The position numbers and the translations under genes were made by a program. From Saccopteryx bilineata (lineage: Eukaryota; Chordata; Mammalia; Chiroptera; Emballonuridae), in NCBI RefSeq assembly GCF_036850765.1, contig NC_089492.1:181986106-182050105 (forward strand): a stretch of DNA of 64,000 nucleotides. Direction: 5' to 3'. The stretch's first letter is position 1. Each line of letters starts with the position of its first letter. The notes under the pieces were generated by a model. It saw only the letters and a list, made by a program, of their open reading frames with translations. It was not told the DNA's origin and searched no databases. Positions 33,860 to 45,597 of this stretch are shown here, in pieces.

Positions 33860-36604
33860 GGTATGAGGGAGGAATGGTCAAAGCAGGAATGTAGAAGTTG
33901 TTTGTGAGTTTATAAACCAGCTCTTCCATTTACAAAATGTCAGTCCTGAAGTATATTCACATCCTGGGAGGCTCAGTTTTTACTTGTGAAAAAGATAAAT
34001 GAGAACAGCCCCTATCTAATAGTGGTAGTGAGATGAATAAGGATAAAAATACATAACTCAGAAAACCGCCCAGTTTCCTGTATATTTTATTAACATAACT
34101 CACCATTTTTGAGGCCAAACAACTTTAAGACATTGAAATTGAGTTTAGGGGTATGCATGCCTGAGGGCTGGGCACCTCTGTGAATTTTCTGGGATGAATG
34201 ACACCTTGTGAATATTGAAAAATCAGTCATTTCTCTTCCTGTTGACATCTCAATTTCACCATTCATTTTTCTTTCTAAGCATTGGTGGAAATAGAGAATT
34301 TGGAAGTGTGAGCTCATTTGTGGGGAATACATACTCAACTGCAATGTTATTTTAATTAGTCATATTTCAAGGCCTACAGATTGGTAGATGGGAGACCTAG
34401 TTAAAAAAAAGGTATAGATGAAACAATTTTAAATTGTCCACATATAGATAAATTCACCTGCAGTAGCATCCACAAGGTGTGGGACAGGTCTGGTGAAGTA
34501 CTGAAGTTTGAACACAAGTGCCTGTCCCAGACATCTTTCTTGGGTGTCTACAGGGTTCTGCTCAAGGTGATGCTGGCTGCCATTGCAGCTGATGGTAGGG
34601 TCCCTGCAGTGGTCCTCATAACTGACAATAAGTCTCCTTTTTTGGGATTTGCTCTGCAAAGACTCAGCATATACTCAGGAGGGGGAAGTCTCCTTGCAGA
34701 CCCAGGGACATCATACCTTTGACTCCTGCCTGGGCTTTGGAGTGGAAGCCCACCCATTGGTTTTATTATTTCTCAAAAGCTTCCTGGTTTCATTTTGCTA
34801 CCTTGCTCAGGTTACCCAAAGGCTTTTATTAATAGCAGCTTCTCAAAAGCCAATCTCAAACCCAAAGAGTTGTGGTATTGATCTCAGGTGTTCCAACTGC
34901 CAATGCATTTACTCGACCTCTGGCTCCACTTAGCAATGGGTGTGTCCGGGTTGTTGGTAAGCTTCCATCTGCCCACAGATCCTAGTTGAGTAGATTAATT
35001 AATGATTATAGAGTACTTTGAAGGTTGGAGGGCTAATTATTTAGCCAGTTTTCTCCCTTCCCTCAAGTCCCCATGACTGCCTTTTGTCTCATTCCCTCAT
35101 GGGGCATTCTTTGAAGTGAATAGGAGAGGATGAATCAGAAGTCAGTTAATGGAGCTGGCCATTCCAGTTGGCTGGACTGGAAAGTCCTGTCTGGAAGCTG
35201 CTCCACTGCAGGAACTGGGATTGTCTACAAGAACTGCAGCACCAGATGTGGCCAAAGTTCCAGAAGACTGGCTCTGCGCACCCCTAACTGGGCATAACAG
35301 ATAGTCTTCATTTACTAGGGTGTAGCCTAATGTCCTTGTGTGTCCAGGGATTGCTTACAATTTTAATGTGAAATGCTTTATTTATAAATCCATTCTCTTT
35401 CTCTCTCCCTCTTATTTCTCTTTTCCTAGATCATGACCCCATGGGAAGAACAATATGCCCCTATTCCTGTGTGAACACCAGGAGGGAGACAGCTAACTCT
35501 AAGGTTTACTGTGGGAGCAGTGAGTTTAGGGTGCCTTGTATAGAGAGGAGGTCATTGTTTCTCTGCTTCCTTCTCTTCCAAAAAAGATTCTGAAATAAAA
35601 CATACTTTTCTATTATTTACAATCCTAAATTGTGTATACCTTTTTAGTTGAAGAAACCCAAGAATAAAATTAATGTTGTAGGTAGAAGAAGTATGCTTAT
35701 ATATTCCCTACTTGAGCCTAAAACTGAGTCTTTGGTGAGTCTATGTGTATATTAAAGGAAGAGAAGTTTGAGGATAAAAAAATCCTGAGTTACTTTAATT
35801 CATTCACTCACTCATAGAGTCATCTACACTCACACTGCTTATTGAGAAGCTACTCTGTTTGTGGAGATGTTAGAGATACAAGAGAAGACAATACCCCATT
35901 CTAAAGGCATGTCCAGTGTAGTAGGGAGAAAAACATGAAAACATGGCAAATACTTTTAGTGACTGTTTTGTATTTTGCTCTATTTTTATATTCCCTCAGA
36001 TCAACAGGTAGATGGGTCTTTGCCTGTCCTTGTCTTAGGATATTTTCAAGGAAGAAAACAGTAGCTGATTGAAATCAAATGTTTTTGTGAAACTCCAAGC
36101 TCTTTGAAAAAAGAATATTAAGGGTCCCAAGGTAGAGGTAAGAGAGAAGAGGCCTTTGAGGGCAGCATCAGAAAATAGATGACTGTAGGGGTAAGAGACT
36201 GGACGAGAGAGGGTTTTGAGGGTGATGGAAAAGGAAAGGGAGGAAGAGAAGGAGGTGAGAAAATGTGGAAGGATCATGAAGGTGTCAGTCTAGCAGACCT
36301 AAAGACACTGGTGAGGTACAGGAGACCTCAGCCACAGTCCGCACTCTCCAAATGACATCTCAAGGCAGAGTTGCTGCTGGTCTTGGAGGTAATTTGGGTT
36401 GGCACAATGGGGTATTCTGGGGGCCAGGAAGGGCTGACTAGTGGGGGAAGGGTTCCCAATGCTTTAGTGATTGAGGAGGTTTGGTCATAGCACAACTCAC
36501 TGGAACAGGTGGACCCAGTAATGAGTGTGTTGGAATTCTGCCACCCCAGTAGGATGAAACTCAGAGTGGGACCAAGATGGTTCAAAATAAAAATAACATA
36601 CTTT
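33860..36604. other. Single-copy sequence with faint ancient repeats
   Basis: No gene is recognised. About 35795-35945 resembles the ancient L2-type repeat (CATTCACTCACTC ... TTATTGAGAAGCTACTCTGT ... TTAGAGATACAAGAGA). About 34990-35045 has MIR-like phrases. The rest shows nothing. Confidence 0.5.
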
Positions 36605-36790
36605 GGACACTTGCCAGTTAGCTCAATTAGTTGGAGCATCATCCCAAAACACCAAGGTTGTAGTTTGATCCCCAGTTAGGGTGCATATGGGAAATGACCA
36701 ATAAATGCACAACTAAGTGAAACCAGAAATGAATGCTTCTCTCTTTTTCATCTTTCTCTTCCTTTATCTGCCTTTTAAAAATAAAACTAT
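36605..36790 (+). mobile_element. Old tRNA-derived SINE
   Basis: Head ACTTGCCAGTTAGCTCAATT, GTTGGAGCATCATCCCAAAA, degenerate B box GTAGTTTGATCCCC, then GGGTGCATATGGGAAATGAC and a CT-rich body and A-rich end. It is clearly a diverged relative of the VES-type SINEs; no clear TSD remains. Confidence 0.8.
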
Positions 36791-37089
36791 AAAGAAACTG
36801 CATATTCTGCACACTGAAGTGATAGAATCTGATAATAAACCCATGAAACAACTATAACAAAATTAAAAGGGGGGGTGGATAGAGATACCTAAAGTCATCA
36901 GATTTATAGATATTGAAGGTAGAATGAGGGTTGCCACAGGCTGGGAGAGAGGAGGGAGTTGGGAGTTGCTGTTTAATAGGCAGAGTTTCTGCTTTGCAAA
37001 ATGAAGAGTTCTGGAGATCAGTTGCAGACAATGTAGATGTATTTAATGTTGTTGAATTGTACACTAAAAAGTGGTTAAATGGAAATGTC
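36791..37089. other. Sequence between the old SINE and the old L1; probably old L1
   Basis: Purine-rich sequence with phrases such as GGTGGATAGAGATACC and GGGAGAGAGGAGGGAGTTGG. The style fits the 3' part of an ancient L1, but I could not assign it firmly. Confidence 0.35.
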
Positions 37090-37370
37090 ACTTCATTCCT
37101 GTTAGGATACTATTAAAAAATAAAACATTAAGTGTTGATGAGGATGTATAGAAAAGAGAACACTTAGACACTGTTGGTGAGAATGTACGTTGATACAACC
37201 TTAATGTGAAGCAGCATGGAGTTTCCTCAAAAACGTAAAAAATAGAACCACCACAGGACCCAGAAATCTCTCTTTTGGGTAGATACCCAAAGAAAATGAA
37301 ATCAATGCCTTGAAGAGATAGCTGTACTGCCAAATTTATTGAAGCATTATTTTCAATATCCAGGACATGG

Positions 37371-37533
37371 GCCCTGGCTGCATAGCTTGATTTGTTAGAA
37401 CATCATCCTGAAGCAAAAAGGTTGCTGGTTTGACCCCCACTCAGGGCACATACAGGAACTGATGTTCCTGTTCTCTCTTGCTCCATCCCTTCCTCTCTCC
37501 ACAGTCAATAAAAGAAATAATAATAAAAATATT
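37371..37533 (+). mobile_element. Old VES-type SINE inside the ancient L1
   Basis: Head GCCCTGGCTGCATAGCTTGA, B box GGTTTGACCCC, CAGGGCACATACAGGAACTG, CT-rich stretch, AATAATAATAAAAAT tail. Imperfect TSD ATCCAGGACATGG (37358-37370) versus ATCCAAGATATGG (37534-37546). The two mismatches suggest an older insertion than the 17-bp-TSD copies. Confidence 0.85.
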
Positions 37534-37767
37534 ATCCAAGATATGGCAGCAACCTAAGTTTCTGTTGAATGAATAAACAAAATATGATGTAGATATAAAA
37601 TTCCAATGTGTATAATATACGTGGAGTATTATTCAACCTTACAAAAAGAGATCCTGGAACACAACTGAAAATTTGAGGCAGACAACACCAACCCTAGACT
37701 CAACAGCTCTACAAACTACACACCCAAACATACAAACATAAAGGGAAGACAGAGAAGTGCACACCAA

Positions 37768-38653
37768 ATGAATCAAGAAGAGAAACCTCCAGAAAATGAA
37801 CTGAGTGATAGGAAAATAACCAAAATACCGGATGCACAGTTTAAAATAAAAATTATTAGAATGCCGAAAGATCTTAAAACAAAAGTAGATAAACACAATG
37901 AGTACATATTAAACAGATTACAAGCATCAAAAAAGGACATTGAAATAATAAAGAAGAACCAGTTGGAAACAACAAATACAATATTAGAAAGGAAGACTAC
38001 ACTAGAAGCAATTAATAGGCGATTGAATGAAGCAGAGGATCAAATCAGCAATTTAGAAGATAAGATAAAAAAAAACACAGAAGTAGAGCAGCAAAAAAAA
38101 AAAAGAGGCTGAAAAAATCTGAAGAAACCCTAAGAGAACTTTGTGACAACCTAAAGATAAACAACATCATAAGGGTTCCTGAAGAAGAAGAGAAAGAACA
38201 AGGGATAGAGACCTTGTTCAATGAAATCATAGGTGAAAACTTCCCTAAATTGATGCAGGAAAAAAAGTCACACAAGTTCAAAAAGCACAGAGAACTCCAT
38301 TAAAGAGAAATCCAAAGAAATCTACACCAAGACACATCATAATGAAAATACCAAAGCTAAGTAATAAAGAGAAAATATTAAAAGCTGCTAGAGAAAAAAA
38401 ATGTTATCACTTACAAAGAAGACCCCATAAGAATGACATCCAACTTCTCAACAGAAACACTTGAAGCCAGAAGGGAATGGAAATAAATATTCAAAGTAAT
38501 GCAGAACAAGAGCCTACAACCAAGACTTCTTTATCCAGCAAGGCTATCATTTAATATTGAAGGAGAAATAAAAAGCTTCCCAGAAAAAAGAAGCTCAAGG
38601 AATTCATTACAACCAAACCAATACTGCAAAAAATGTTAAGGGGCGTGTTGTAA
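37768..38653 (+). pseudogene. L1 ORF1, broken
   Basis: Homologous to the intact ORF1 of copy 3. The coiled-coil part is open at 37768-38112. The frame is lost after an expanded A run at about 38093-38105. RRM-like and C-terminal parts remain recognisable in shifting frames to LRGVL at 38640-38653. Confidence 0.88.
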
Positions 38654-38710
38654 ACAGAACAAAAAGGGAAAAGAATATAGCAAAAGAGGAATAAAGCTGC
38701 AAAGAATAAA

Positions 38711-41700
38711 ATGGTAATAAACAACTACATATCAATAATAACCTTAAATGTAAATAGATGAAATGATCCAATCAAAAGACATAGGGTAGCTACATGGATA
38801 AGAAAACAGGACCCATACATATGCTGTCTACAAGAGACACACCTCAAAACAAAAGATACAAATAGACTGAAGGTAAAAGGATGGAAAAAAATATTTCACG
38901 CAAATGGAAATAAAAAAAATGCTGTTATATCAGACAAAATAAACTTTAAAACAAAGGTTATAGTAAGAGATAAAGAAGGTCATTATATAATGATAAAAGA
39001 AGCAATCCAATAGGAAGATATAACCATTATAAATATCTATGCACCTAATATAGGAGCACCTAAATATATAAAGCAGACTTTGATGGATTTAAAGGGCGAG
39101 ATCAACAGCAATACTATAATAGTAGGGGATTTCAATACCCCACTAACATCACTAGATAGATCCTCAAGAAAGAAAATTAACAAAGAAACAGCAGACTTGA
39201 AGGACACACTAAATCAACTTGATTTAATAGATATCTTCAGAACCTTTCACACTAAAGCAGAATATACATTCTTTTCAAGTGCTCATGGTACATTCTCTAG
39301 GATAAACCACATGTTAGGGCACAAACATGTTGTCAACAAATTTAAGAAGATTGAAATCATATCAAGCACTTTCTCTGATCACAATGGCATGAAACTAGAA
39401 ATGAACCACAACAGAAAAACTGAAAAATACTCAAACACATGGAAACTAAATAGCATGCTATTAAATAACAAATGGATTAACAATGCGATCAAAGAAGAAA
39501 TTAAAAAATTCCTAGAAACAAATGATAATGAACATACAACAACTCAAAATTTATGGGACACAGAAAAAGCAGTATTGAGAGGGAAGTTCATAGCACTATA
39601 GGCACACTTTCAGAAGCTAGAAAAAGTTCAAATAAACAACTTAACTCTGCATCTAAAAGAACTAGGAAAAGAACAGCAAGTAAAGCCCAGAGGTAGTAGA
39701 AGGAAGGAAATAATAAAGTCCAGAGTGGAAATAAATGACATAGAAGCTAAAGAAACAATACAGAGGATCAATGAAACCAAGAGCTGGTTCTTTGAAAGAG
39801 TACAAAAGATCAATACACCTTTAACCAGACTCACCAAGAAAACAAAAGAAACGACTCAAATAAATAAAATTAGAAATGAGAATAGAGAAATAACAACCTA
39901 CACAATAGAAATACAAAATATTGTAAGAAAATACTATGAAGAACTGTATGCCAAAAAATTAGACAACCTAGGTGAAATGGACAAATTCCTTGAAACATAT
40001 AATCTTTCAAAAATCAATCTGGAAGAATCAGAAAACCTAAACAGACAGATTACAACAAATGAGATAGAAACAGTTATCAAAAAACTCCCAACAAACAAAA
40101 GCCCTGGGCCGGATGATTTCACAGGGGAATTCTACCAAATATTTAAAGAAGAACTAACTCCTATCCTTCTCAAGCTATTTCAAAAAACTCAAGAGGAAGG
40201 AAAACTTCCAAGCTCCTTTTATGAGGTGAGCATAATTGTGATTCCTAAACCAGGCAAAGACAACACAGAAAAGAAAATTATAGGCTAATATCCCTGAAGA
40301 ACTTAGATGCTAAAATCCTCAACAAAATATTAGCAAACCAGATCCAGCAATACATGAAAAATATACATTATGATCATGTGGGATTCATTCTGGGGAGGCA
40401 AGGATGGTACAATATTCGTAAATCAATCAATGTGATTCATCACATAAACAAAAAAAAAAAGAGGGGGGGAGAAAAACCACATGATAATTTCAATAGATGC
40501 AGAAAAAGCATTTGATAAAATCCAGCACCCATTCATGATCAAAACTCTCAGCAAAGTGGGAATACAGGGTACATAACTCAACATGATAAATGCCATCTAT
40601 GACTAACCCACTGCCAACATCATACTCAATGGGCAAAAATTAAAAACAATCCCCTTAAGATCAGGAACAAGGCAGAGGTGCCCCCTTTCACCACTCTTAT
40701 TCATCATAGTTCTGGAAGTCCTAGCTACAGCAATCAGACAAGAAGAAGAAATAAAAAGCATCAAAATTGGAAAAGAAGAAGTAAAACTATAATTATTTGC
40801 AGATGATATGATACTGTATATAGAAAACCCTGAATTCTCAGTCAAAAAACTACTCGATTTGATAAATGAATTCAGCAAAGTGGCAGGGTATAAAATTAAT
40901 ACACAGAAATCAGTGGCATTTTTATACATCAACAATGAACAGTCAGAAAGAAAAATTAAGGAAACAATCCCCTTCACTATTGCCACAAGAACAACAAAAA
41001 TACCTAGGAGTAAATTTAACCAAGGAGATTAAAGACTTGTACTCGGAAAATTATAAAACATTAATAAAAAAATCAAGAAAGATACAAACAAGTGAAAGCA
41101 TATATCGTGTTCATGGTTAGAAAGAATAAACATCATTAAAATGTCTATATTACCCAAAGCAATCTATAAATTCAGTGCAATACCAATTAAAATACCAATG
41201 ACATACTTTAAAGATATAGAACACATATTCTAACCCTTTATAGGGAACCAAAAAAGAACACGAATAGCCTCAGCAATCTTGAAAAAGAAGAATAAAGTGA
41301 GAGGTATTACACTTCCTGATATTAAGTTATACTTCAAGACCATTGTACTCAAAACAGTTTGGTTGGTACTGGCATAAGAACAGGTATAGACCAATGGAAC
41401 AGAACAGAGAACCCAGAAATAAACCCACACCTTTATGGACAATTGATATTTGACAAAGGAGGTAAGAGCATACAATAAAGACAGTTTCTTTAACAAATGG
41501 TGTTGGGAAAATTGGACAGCTACCTGAAAAAAAATGAAACTAGACCACCAACTTACACCATTCACAAAAATAAACTCAAAATGGATAAAAGACTTAAATG
41601 TAAGTCGTGAAACCATAAGCATCTTAGAAGAAAACATAGGCAGTAAGGTCACTGACATCTCTCACAGCAATATTTTTGCTGATTTATCTCCACAGCCAAG

Positions 41701-42505
41701 TGAAATAAAAGACAGGATAAACAAATGGGACTATATCAAACTAAAAAGCTTTTGTACAGCTAAAGACAATAAGAACAGAATAAAAAGACAAACCACACAA
41801 TGGGAGAACTTATTTGACAATACATCTGATAAGGGGTTAATAATCAAAATTTATAAGGAATTTGTAAAACAACACCAGAAAGACAAACAAGCTAATAAAA
41901 AAATGAGCAAAAGAAATATACACTTCTCCAAAGAGGACATACAGTTGGCCAATAGACGGATGAAAAAATGCTCAACATCACTAATCATTAGAGAAATGCA
42001 AATTAAAACCACAATAAAATACCACCTCACACCAGTCAGAATGACTCTCATTAACAAAACAACACATGATAGGTTCTGGCGAAGATGTGGAGAAGAGGGA
42101 ACCCTTCTGCACTGCTGGTGGGAATGCAGACTGGTGCAGCCACTGTGGAAAACAGTATGGAGATTCCTCAAAAAATTGAAAATGGATCTTCCCTTTGACC
42201 CAGCCATTCCACTTTTAGGAATATATCCCAAGAACACCATATCACCGACTGAAAAAAAGAAATGCACCCTCATGGTTATGGCAGCATTGTTCACAATAGC
42301 GAAGATATGGAAACAACCCAAGTGTCTGTCAGTGGATGAGTGGATTAAAAAGCAGTGGTAAATATATACAATGGAATACTATGGGGCCATGAAAAAGAAG
42401 AAAATCTTACCTTTTGCAATAACATGGATGGATCTGAAAACTATTATGTTAAGTGATATAAGCCAGGCAGAAAAAGAAAAATATCATATGATCTCATTCA
42501 TTTGA
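38711..42505 (+). pseudogene. L1 ORF2, broken
   Basis: ATG at 38711 with an early stop near codon 16. Endonuclease parts are open at 39080-39601, and the linker and RT approach at 39725-40288. The RT core around 40670-40820 has [12 protein letters not shown] with G-to-R change in the RQGCPLSP motif and a [13 protein letters not shown] box. There is a large shift near 40285 and another near 41000. The C-terminal third is a single open block, 41534-42361, just after a TGA at 41525-41527 that is shared with copy 3. The tail of the frame runs to the stop at 42505. Confidence 0.9.
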
Positions 42506-42767
42506 GGAATCCAATGAACAATGTGAACTGAGGAACGGAATTGAGACAGAGGAGAGATCGAAGGGATCAGAGGAAAAGAGAACAGAGGGAAAGTGAATGA
42601 TAGGATGGGATTAACCTGAAGGGAAAGGGGGAGGGCGCTATTGGGAAGCGGGCAAGGGAAATGTTGAGGAGAATACGGGAGAGGGAGGATGCATTCGGGT
42701 AAACCCTAGAATCTATGTAAACACAGTTAATTAAATAAAAATATTACATGTTATATAAAATAGCCAA

Positions 42768-42798
<31 letters not shown>

Positions 42799-42813
42799 GA
42801 GAGAGAGAGAGAG
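42506..42813 (+). other. 3'UTR and tail of L1 copy 4 (not of the copy-3 type)
   Basis: It reads GAGGAATCCAATGAACAATG ... GGGAAAGGGGGAGGGCGCTA ... AAATAAAAATATTACATG, followed by an AAAC-rich tail. It does not match the 3'UTR shared by copies 1, 2, 3 and the 63.4-kb fragment (TGGGACATAAAA ... GAAAACTGGATAGAGGGTGAC). Confidence 0.8.
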
Positions 42814-43280
42814 AGAGATCCTGTCATTTGCAACAATGTGGATGAACCTGGAGGGGATTATGCCAAGTGAAATAAACCCAACACAGAAAAAAAATTAGAT
42901 ACAATGCCATTTACATATGGAATCTGAAGAAGTGGAATACGTAGACTCAGAAAATGGCATGGTGGTTACCAATGTAGGGAGGTAGGGAAAATGGGGGCAT
43001 GTTGGTCAAGGGTACAACATGGTAGTTATGTGGGATGAATAAGCCTACAAATCTAATGCACAGCATCATGAATATAGTGAATAATATTGTACTGAATACT
43101 GCAAATTACTGAGAGTAGATTTCAGGTGCTCTTGTCACACAAAAGGTAATGATATTAATTAGCTTGACTGTAGTAATCATTTCCCTATGTATATGTATAT
43201 CAAATCATCATGTCATACACCTTAAATAGAAACATATTTTTTATTAAAAAATAAAACTAAAATATGGCTAAGATGAAAAC

Positions 43281-43642
43281 ATTTTTTTTTTCTCTGAAGC
43301 TGGAAATGGGGAGAGACAGTCAGACAGACTCCCGCATGCGCCTGACCGGATTCACCCGGCACGCCCACCAGGGGCGACGCTCTGCCCACTAGGGGGCGAT
43401 GCTCTGCCGCGACCAGAGCCACTCTAGCACCTGGGGCAGAGGCCAAGGAGCCATCCCCAGCGCCGGGGCCATCTTTGCTCCAATGGAGCCTTGGCTGTGG
43501 GAGGGAAAGATAGGGACAGAGAGGAAGGGGGGGGGGTGGAGAAGCAAATGGGCGCTTCTCCTGTGTGCCCTGGCCGGGAATCGAACCCGGGACTTCTGCA
43601 CGCCAGGCCGACGCTCTACCACTGAGCCAACCGGCCAGGGAC
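43281..43642 (-). mobile_element. VES-type tRNA-derived SINE
   Basis: Minus-strand head CCCTGGCCGGTTGGCTCAGT, B box GGTTCGATTCCCGG, and tail TTTCCAGCTTCAGAG plus A. TSD AAGATGAAAAC at 43270-43280 and 43643-43653. Confidence 0.95.
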
Positions 43643-43653
43643 AAGATGAAAAC

Positions 43654-45160
43654 TTTTATGATACCTTATCACTGAATGCCAGGAGCAAAGATGGAGGTTG
43701 ATCTAAGTCAGCATGGGGGGATTCAGGGAGGGCAACACAGACAGGAGCCAAGTGACTAAGACTTGAAGCAGGAGTGGGTAGAAAAGAAGTGGAGGAGGTG
43801 GTGGAAGTGGACAGGGTGGGATTGGGGAGGATGGAGAAGAAGCAAGGGAAAAATATACACACATACAGCTCTGGATTAGGGGGAGCAGAGCACAGAGCAG
43901 CCTGCGGACAAGTAGGACGTTGTGACTGGAGTGTAGAGTATAAGCCGGGGTGATTGGGGGTGGTAGTGGCCTAGTTTAGATTTTATCTGGTAGGTGATGG
44001 GAGCCATGGAGTATTTTTGGCAGGAGGGTGACACAGTCAAATTGGTGTTCTAGAGAGATCATTGTGGCTGCCATGTGAAGGATGGAGTTGAGCCCAGAGG
44101 CAAAGCCCTACCTGGGTTCTTGCTTCACCCATTCCACCATAGCTGAAGAAGAAGGGCAGCTCCTGCCCGTCTAGGAAGCCACTGTTCCTCCAGCTGCTTG
44201 GGAGCATTACAGTTGACATCACTGTCCCTCTCTGCACACTACATTGGCAACTCAGCCATCTGTGCACATCATCTCCTATGCGCTTGGCCATTTTTGTCAT
44301 TTTAAGAGTCTCTGTTTTGATCTCATAAACTTAATGAAAGAAAAGAGCAAGCATCACACAGACTTTCCCCAAGCTTTACCATTCCTCACAGCCTCCTTCC
44401 TGCACTTTCTTTTTCATGGGCACAGACCTATTTCTATGCCCTTAAATCCACAAACTGCTCTCTCTATTGTACTTAAACTTCATTGACTTACATTCATGAC
44501 AGTGAATGGTTTCTGGCTTGCTGAGCCACCTACTGCTGTTTATGGAGACAGAATAGTGCCTCCCCTGGGGCAGAGCAGGCTGAAATTCTCAGTGACTGGG
44601 TTGAAGGCCCAGCTATGACACTACAACCTGGACAAGTTATGCAGTCTCATTACATGGGCACATTAATAGTATTACCTCACTGGGTTGTTATGAGAATTAA
44701 ATTGGTTAATATTTGAAAAGTACTTAGAATAATGCCTGGCATAGTTGGTGCTGTATAAATGTTTGGTAACTAAACATCTGCTTCAACAAATAATTATAGA
44801 AATTAAATGAGATGCTTTTCTTAGAGTGCTTAGCACAGTATTTAGTAAACAGTAAGCATACAATAAATGTTAACGGTTGCTGTGACTAACATGACATTTA
44901 GAATTGTGTTGGAACTTGCCCTGTGAGAGCTGGGATGGGGGAGGGGAGAAGGGGTTTGTGCTAGAGGTCATATGTGCGCAGCTGCACTGTGAGGAAAACC
45001 AGGCCTGTGGTCCCAGACTGTCCCCACAGTCCCCACGCTTGTTTGCCTCTAGGCTTTCCAACATCTCATCCATCCTCCATGGAGCTGCTGCCCTGGCGCC
45101 TTTCTGACTACATGTGGATCTAGTCAGGTGACTACCTCACTCACTTAAAAAACTGCTGTT
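43654..45160. other. Single-copy sequence with MIR relics
   Basis: MIR-type fragments at about 44610-44770 (TTACCTCACTGGGTTGTTATGA ... TGCCTGGCATAGTTGG, shortened here) and about 44775-44880 (TTAGCACAGTATTTAGTAAA). An old repeat of uncertain name lies at about 43990-44080 (GTGATGGGAGCCATGGAGTA). No gene is seen. Confidence 0.5.
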
Positions 45161-45166
45161 GATCTT

Positions 45167-45591
45167 TGTTATGGGTTCAACTGTGTCTCCTTGAAAAGAT
45201 ACATTGAAATCTTAACCCCTATACCTTCAGAGTGTGACTTTACTTTAAATACGGTTTTGCAGAGATGAGGTTATTTGTTATGTTGGGGTGTGCAATATGA
45301 CTGGTGTCCTTACAAAAACATGGCCACATGAAGACACAGAACCCCAGGGAAAATGCCAAGATGGAGTCAGAGACTGGAGTGACCAATGCACCTACAAGCT
45401 GAGATAGGCCAAGGAATGCTGGCTGTCACCAAAGATGTGAGGAAGCTGTGGAGTGCATTTTCCCTCTCAGCCTGTGCAGAAGGGCCCACACCTGCTGACA
45501 CCTTGATTCTAGAAGTTAGACAATACATTTCTGTTGTTTGAAGCCACCCAGTTTGTGGCGCTTTGTTCTAGCAGCTCTGTGACACTAATGT
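45167..45591 (+). mobile_element. Ancient solo LTR, MaLR/ERVL type (probable)
   Basis: Starts TGTTATGGGTTCAACTGTGT and passes through ATATGACTGGTGTCCTTACA, GCCAAGGAATGCTGGCTGTC and CCACCCAGTTTGTGGCGCTT to CACTAATGT. GATCTT occurs immediately on both sides (45161-45166 and 45592-45597), consistent with a 5-6-bp TSD. Ancient mammalian LTRs of this family are usually solo. Confidence 0.7.
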
Positions 45592-45597
45592 GATCTT

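Larger units (their letters stand above)
37657..42813 (+). mobile_element. L1 retrotransposon (family B), copy 4, 5'-truncated in the 5'UTR
   Basis: The 5' junction at 37657 lies inside the 5'UTR, matching copy 3 at about 33005 (minus). ORF1, ORF2, a 3'UTR and an A/AAAC tail follow, ending in an (AG)n run. The target ATCCTG context is repeated: AGAGATCCTG at 37647-37656 and 42814-42823, in agreement with a TSD. ORF1 and ORF2 are both broken. Confidence 0.93.
37090..43255 (+). mobile_element. Ancient L1 3' region, interrupted by a SINE and by L1 copy 4
   Basis: Pieces at 37090-37357, 37547-37646 and 42824-43255 read as one degenerate L1 ORF2 C-terminus and 3'UTR (GGTGAGAATGTACG, TATTATTCAACCTTACAAAA ... 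ATCCTGTCATTTGCAACAATGTGG, AAACATATTTTTTATTAAAAAATAAAA). The interruptions are an old SINE (37371-37533) and a 5.2-kb family-B L1 (37657-42813). Confidence 0.82.

Noticed and set aside
37438..37600. Host gene exon near 37.4-37.6 kb
   Set aside because: The region is an old SINE inside an ancient L1 3' end; apparent open stretches are repeat-derived.
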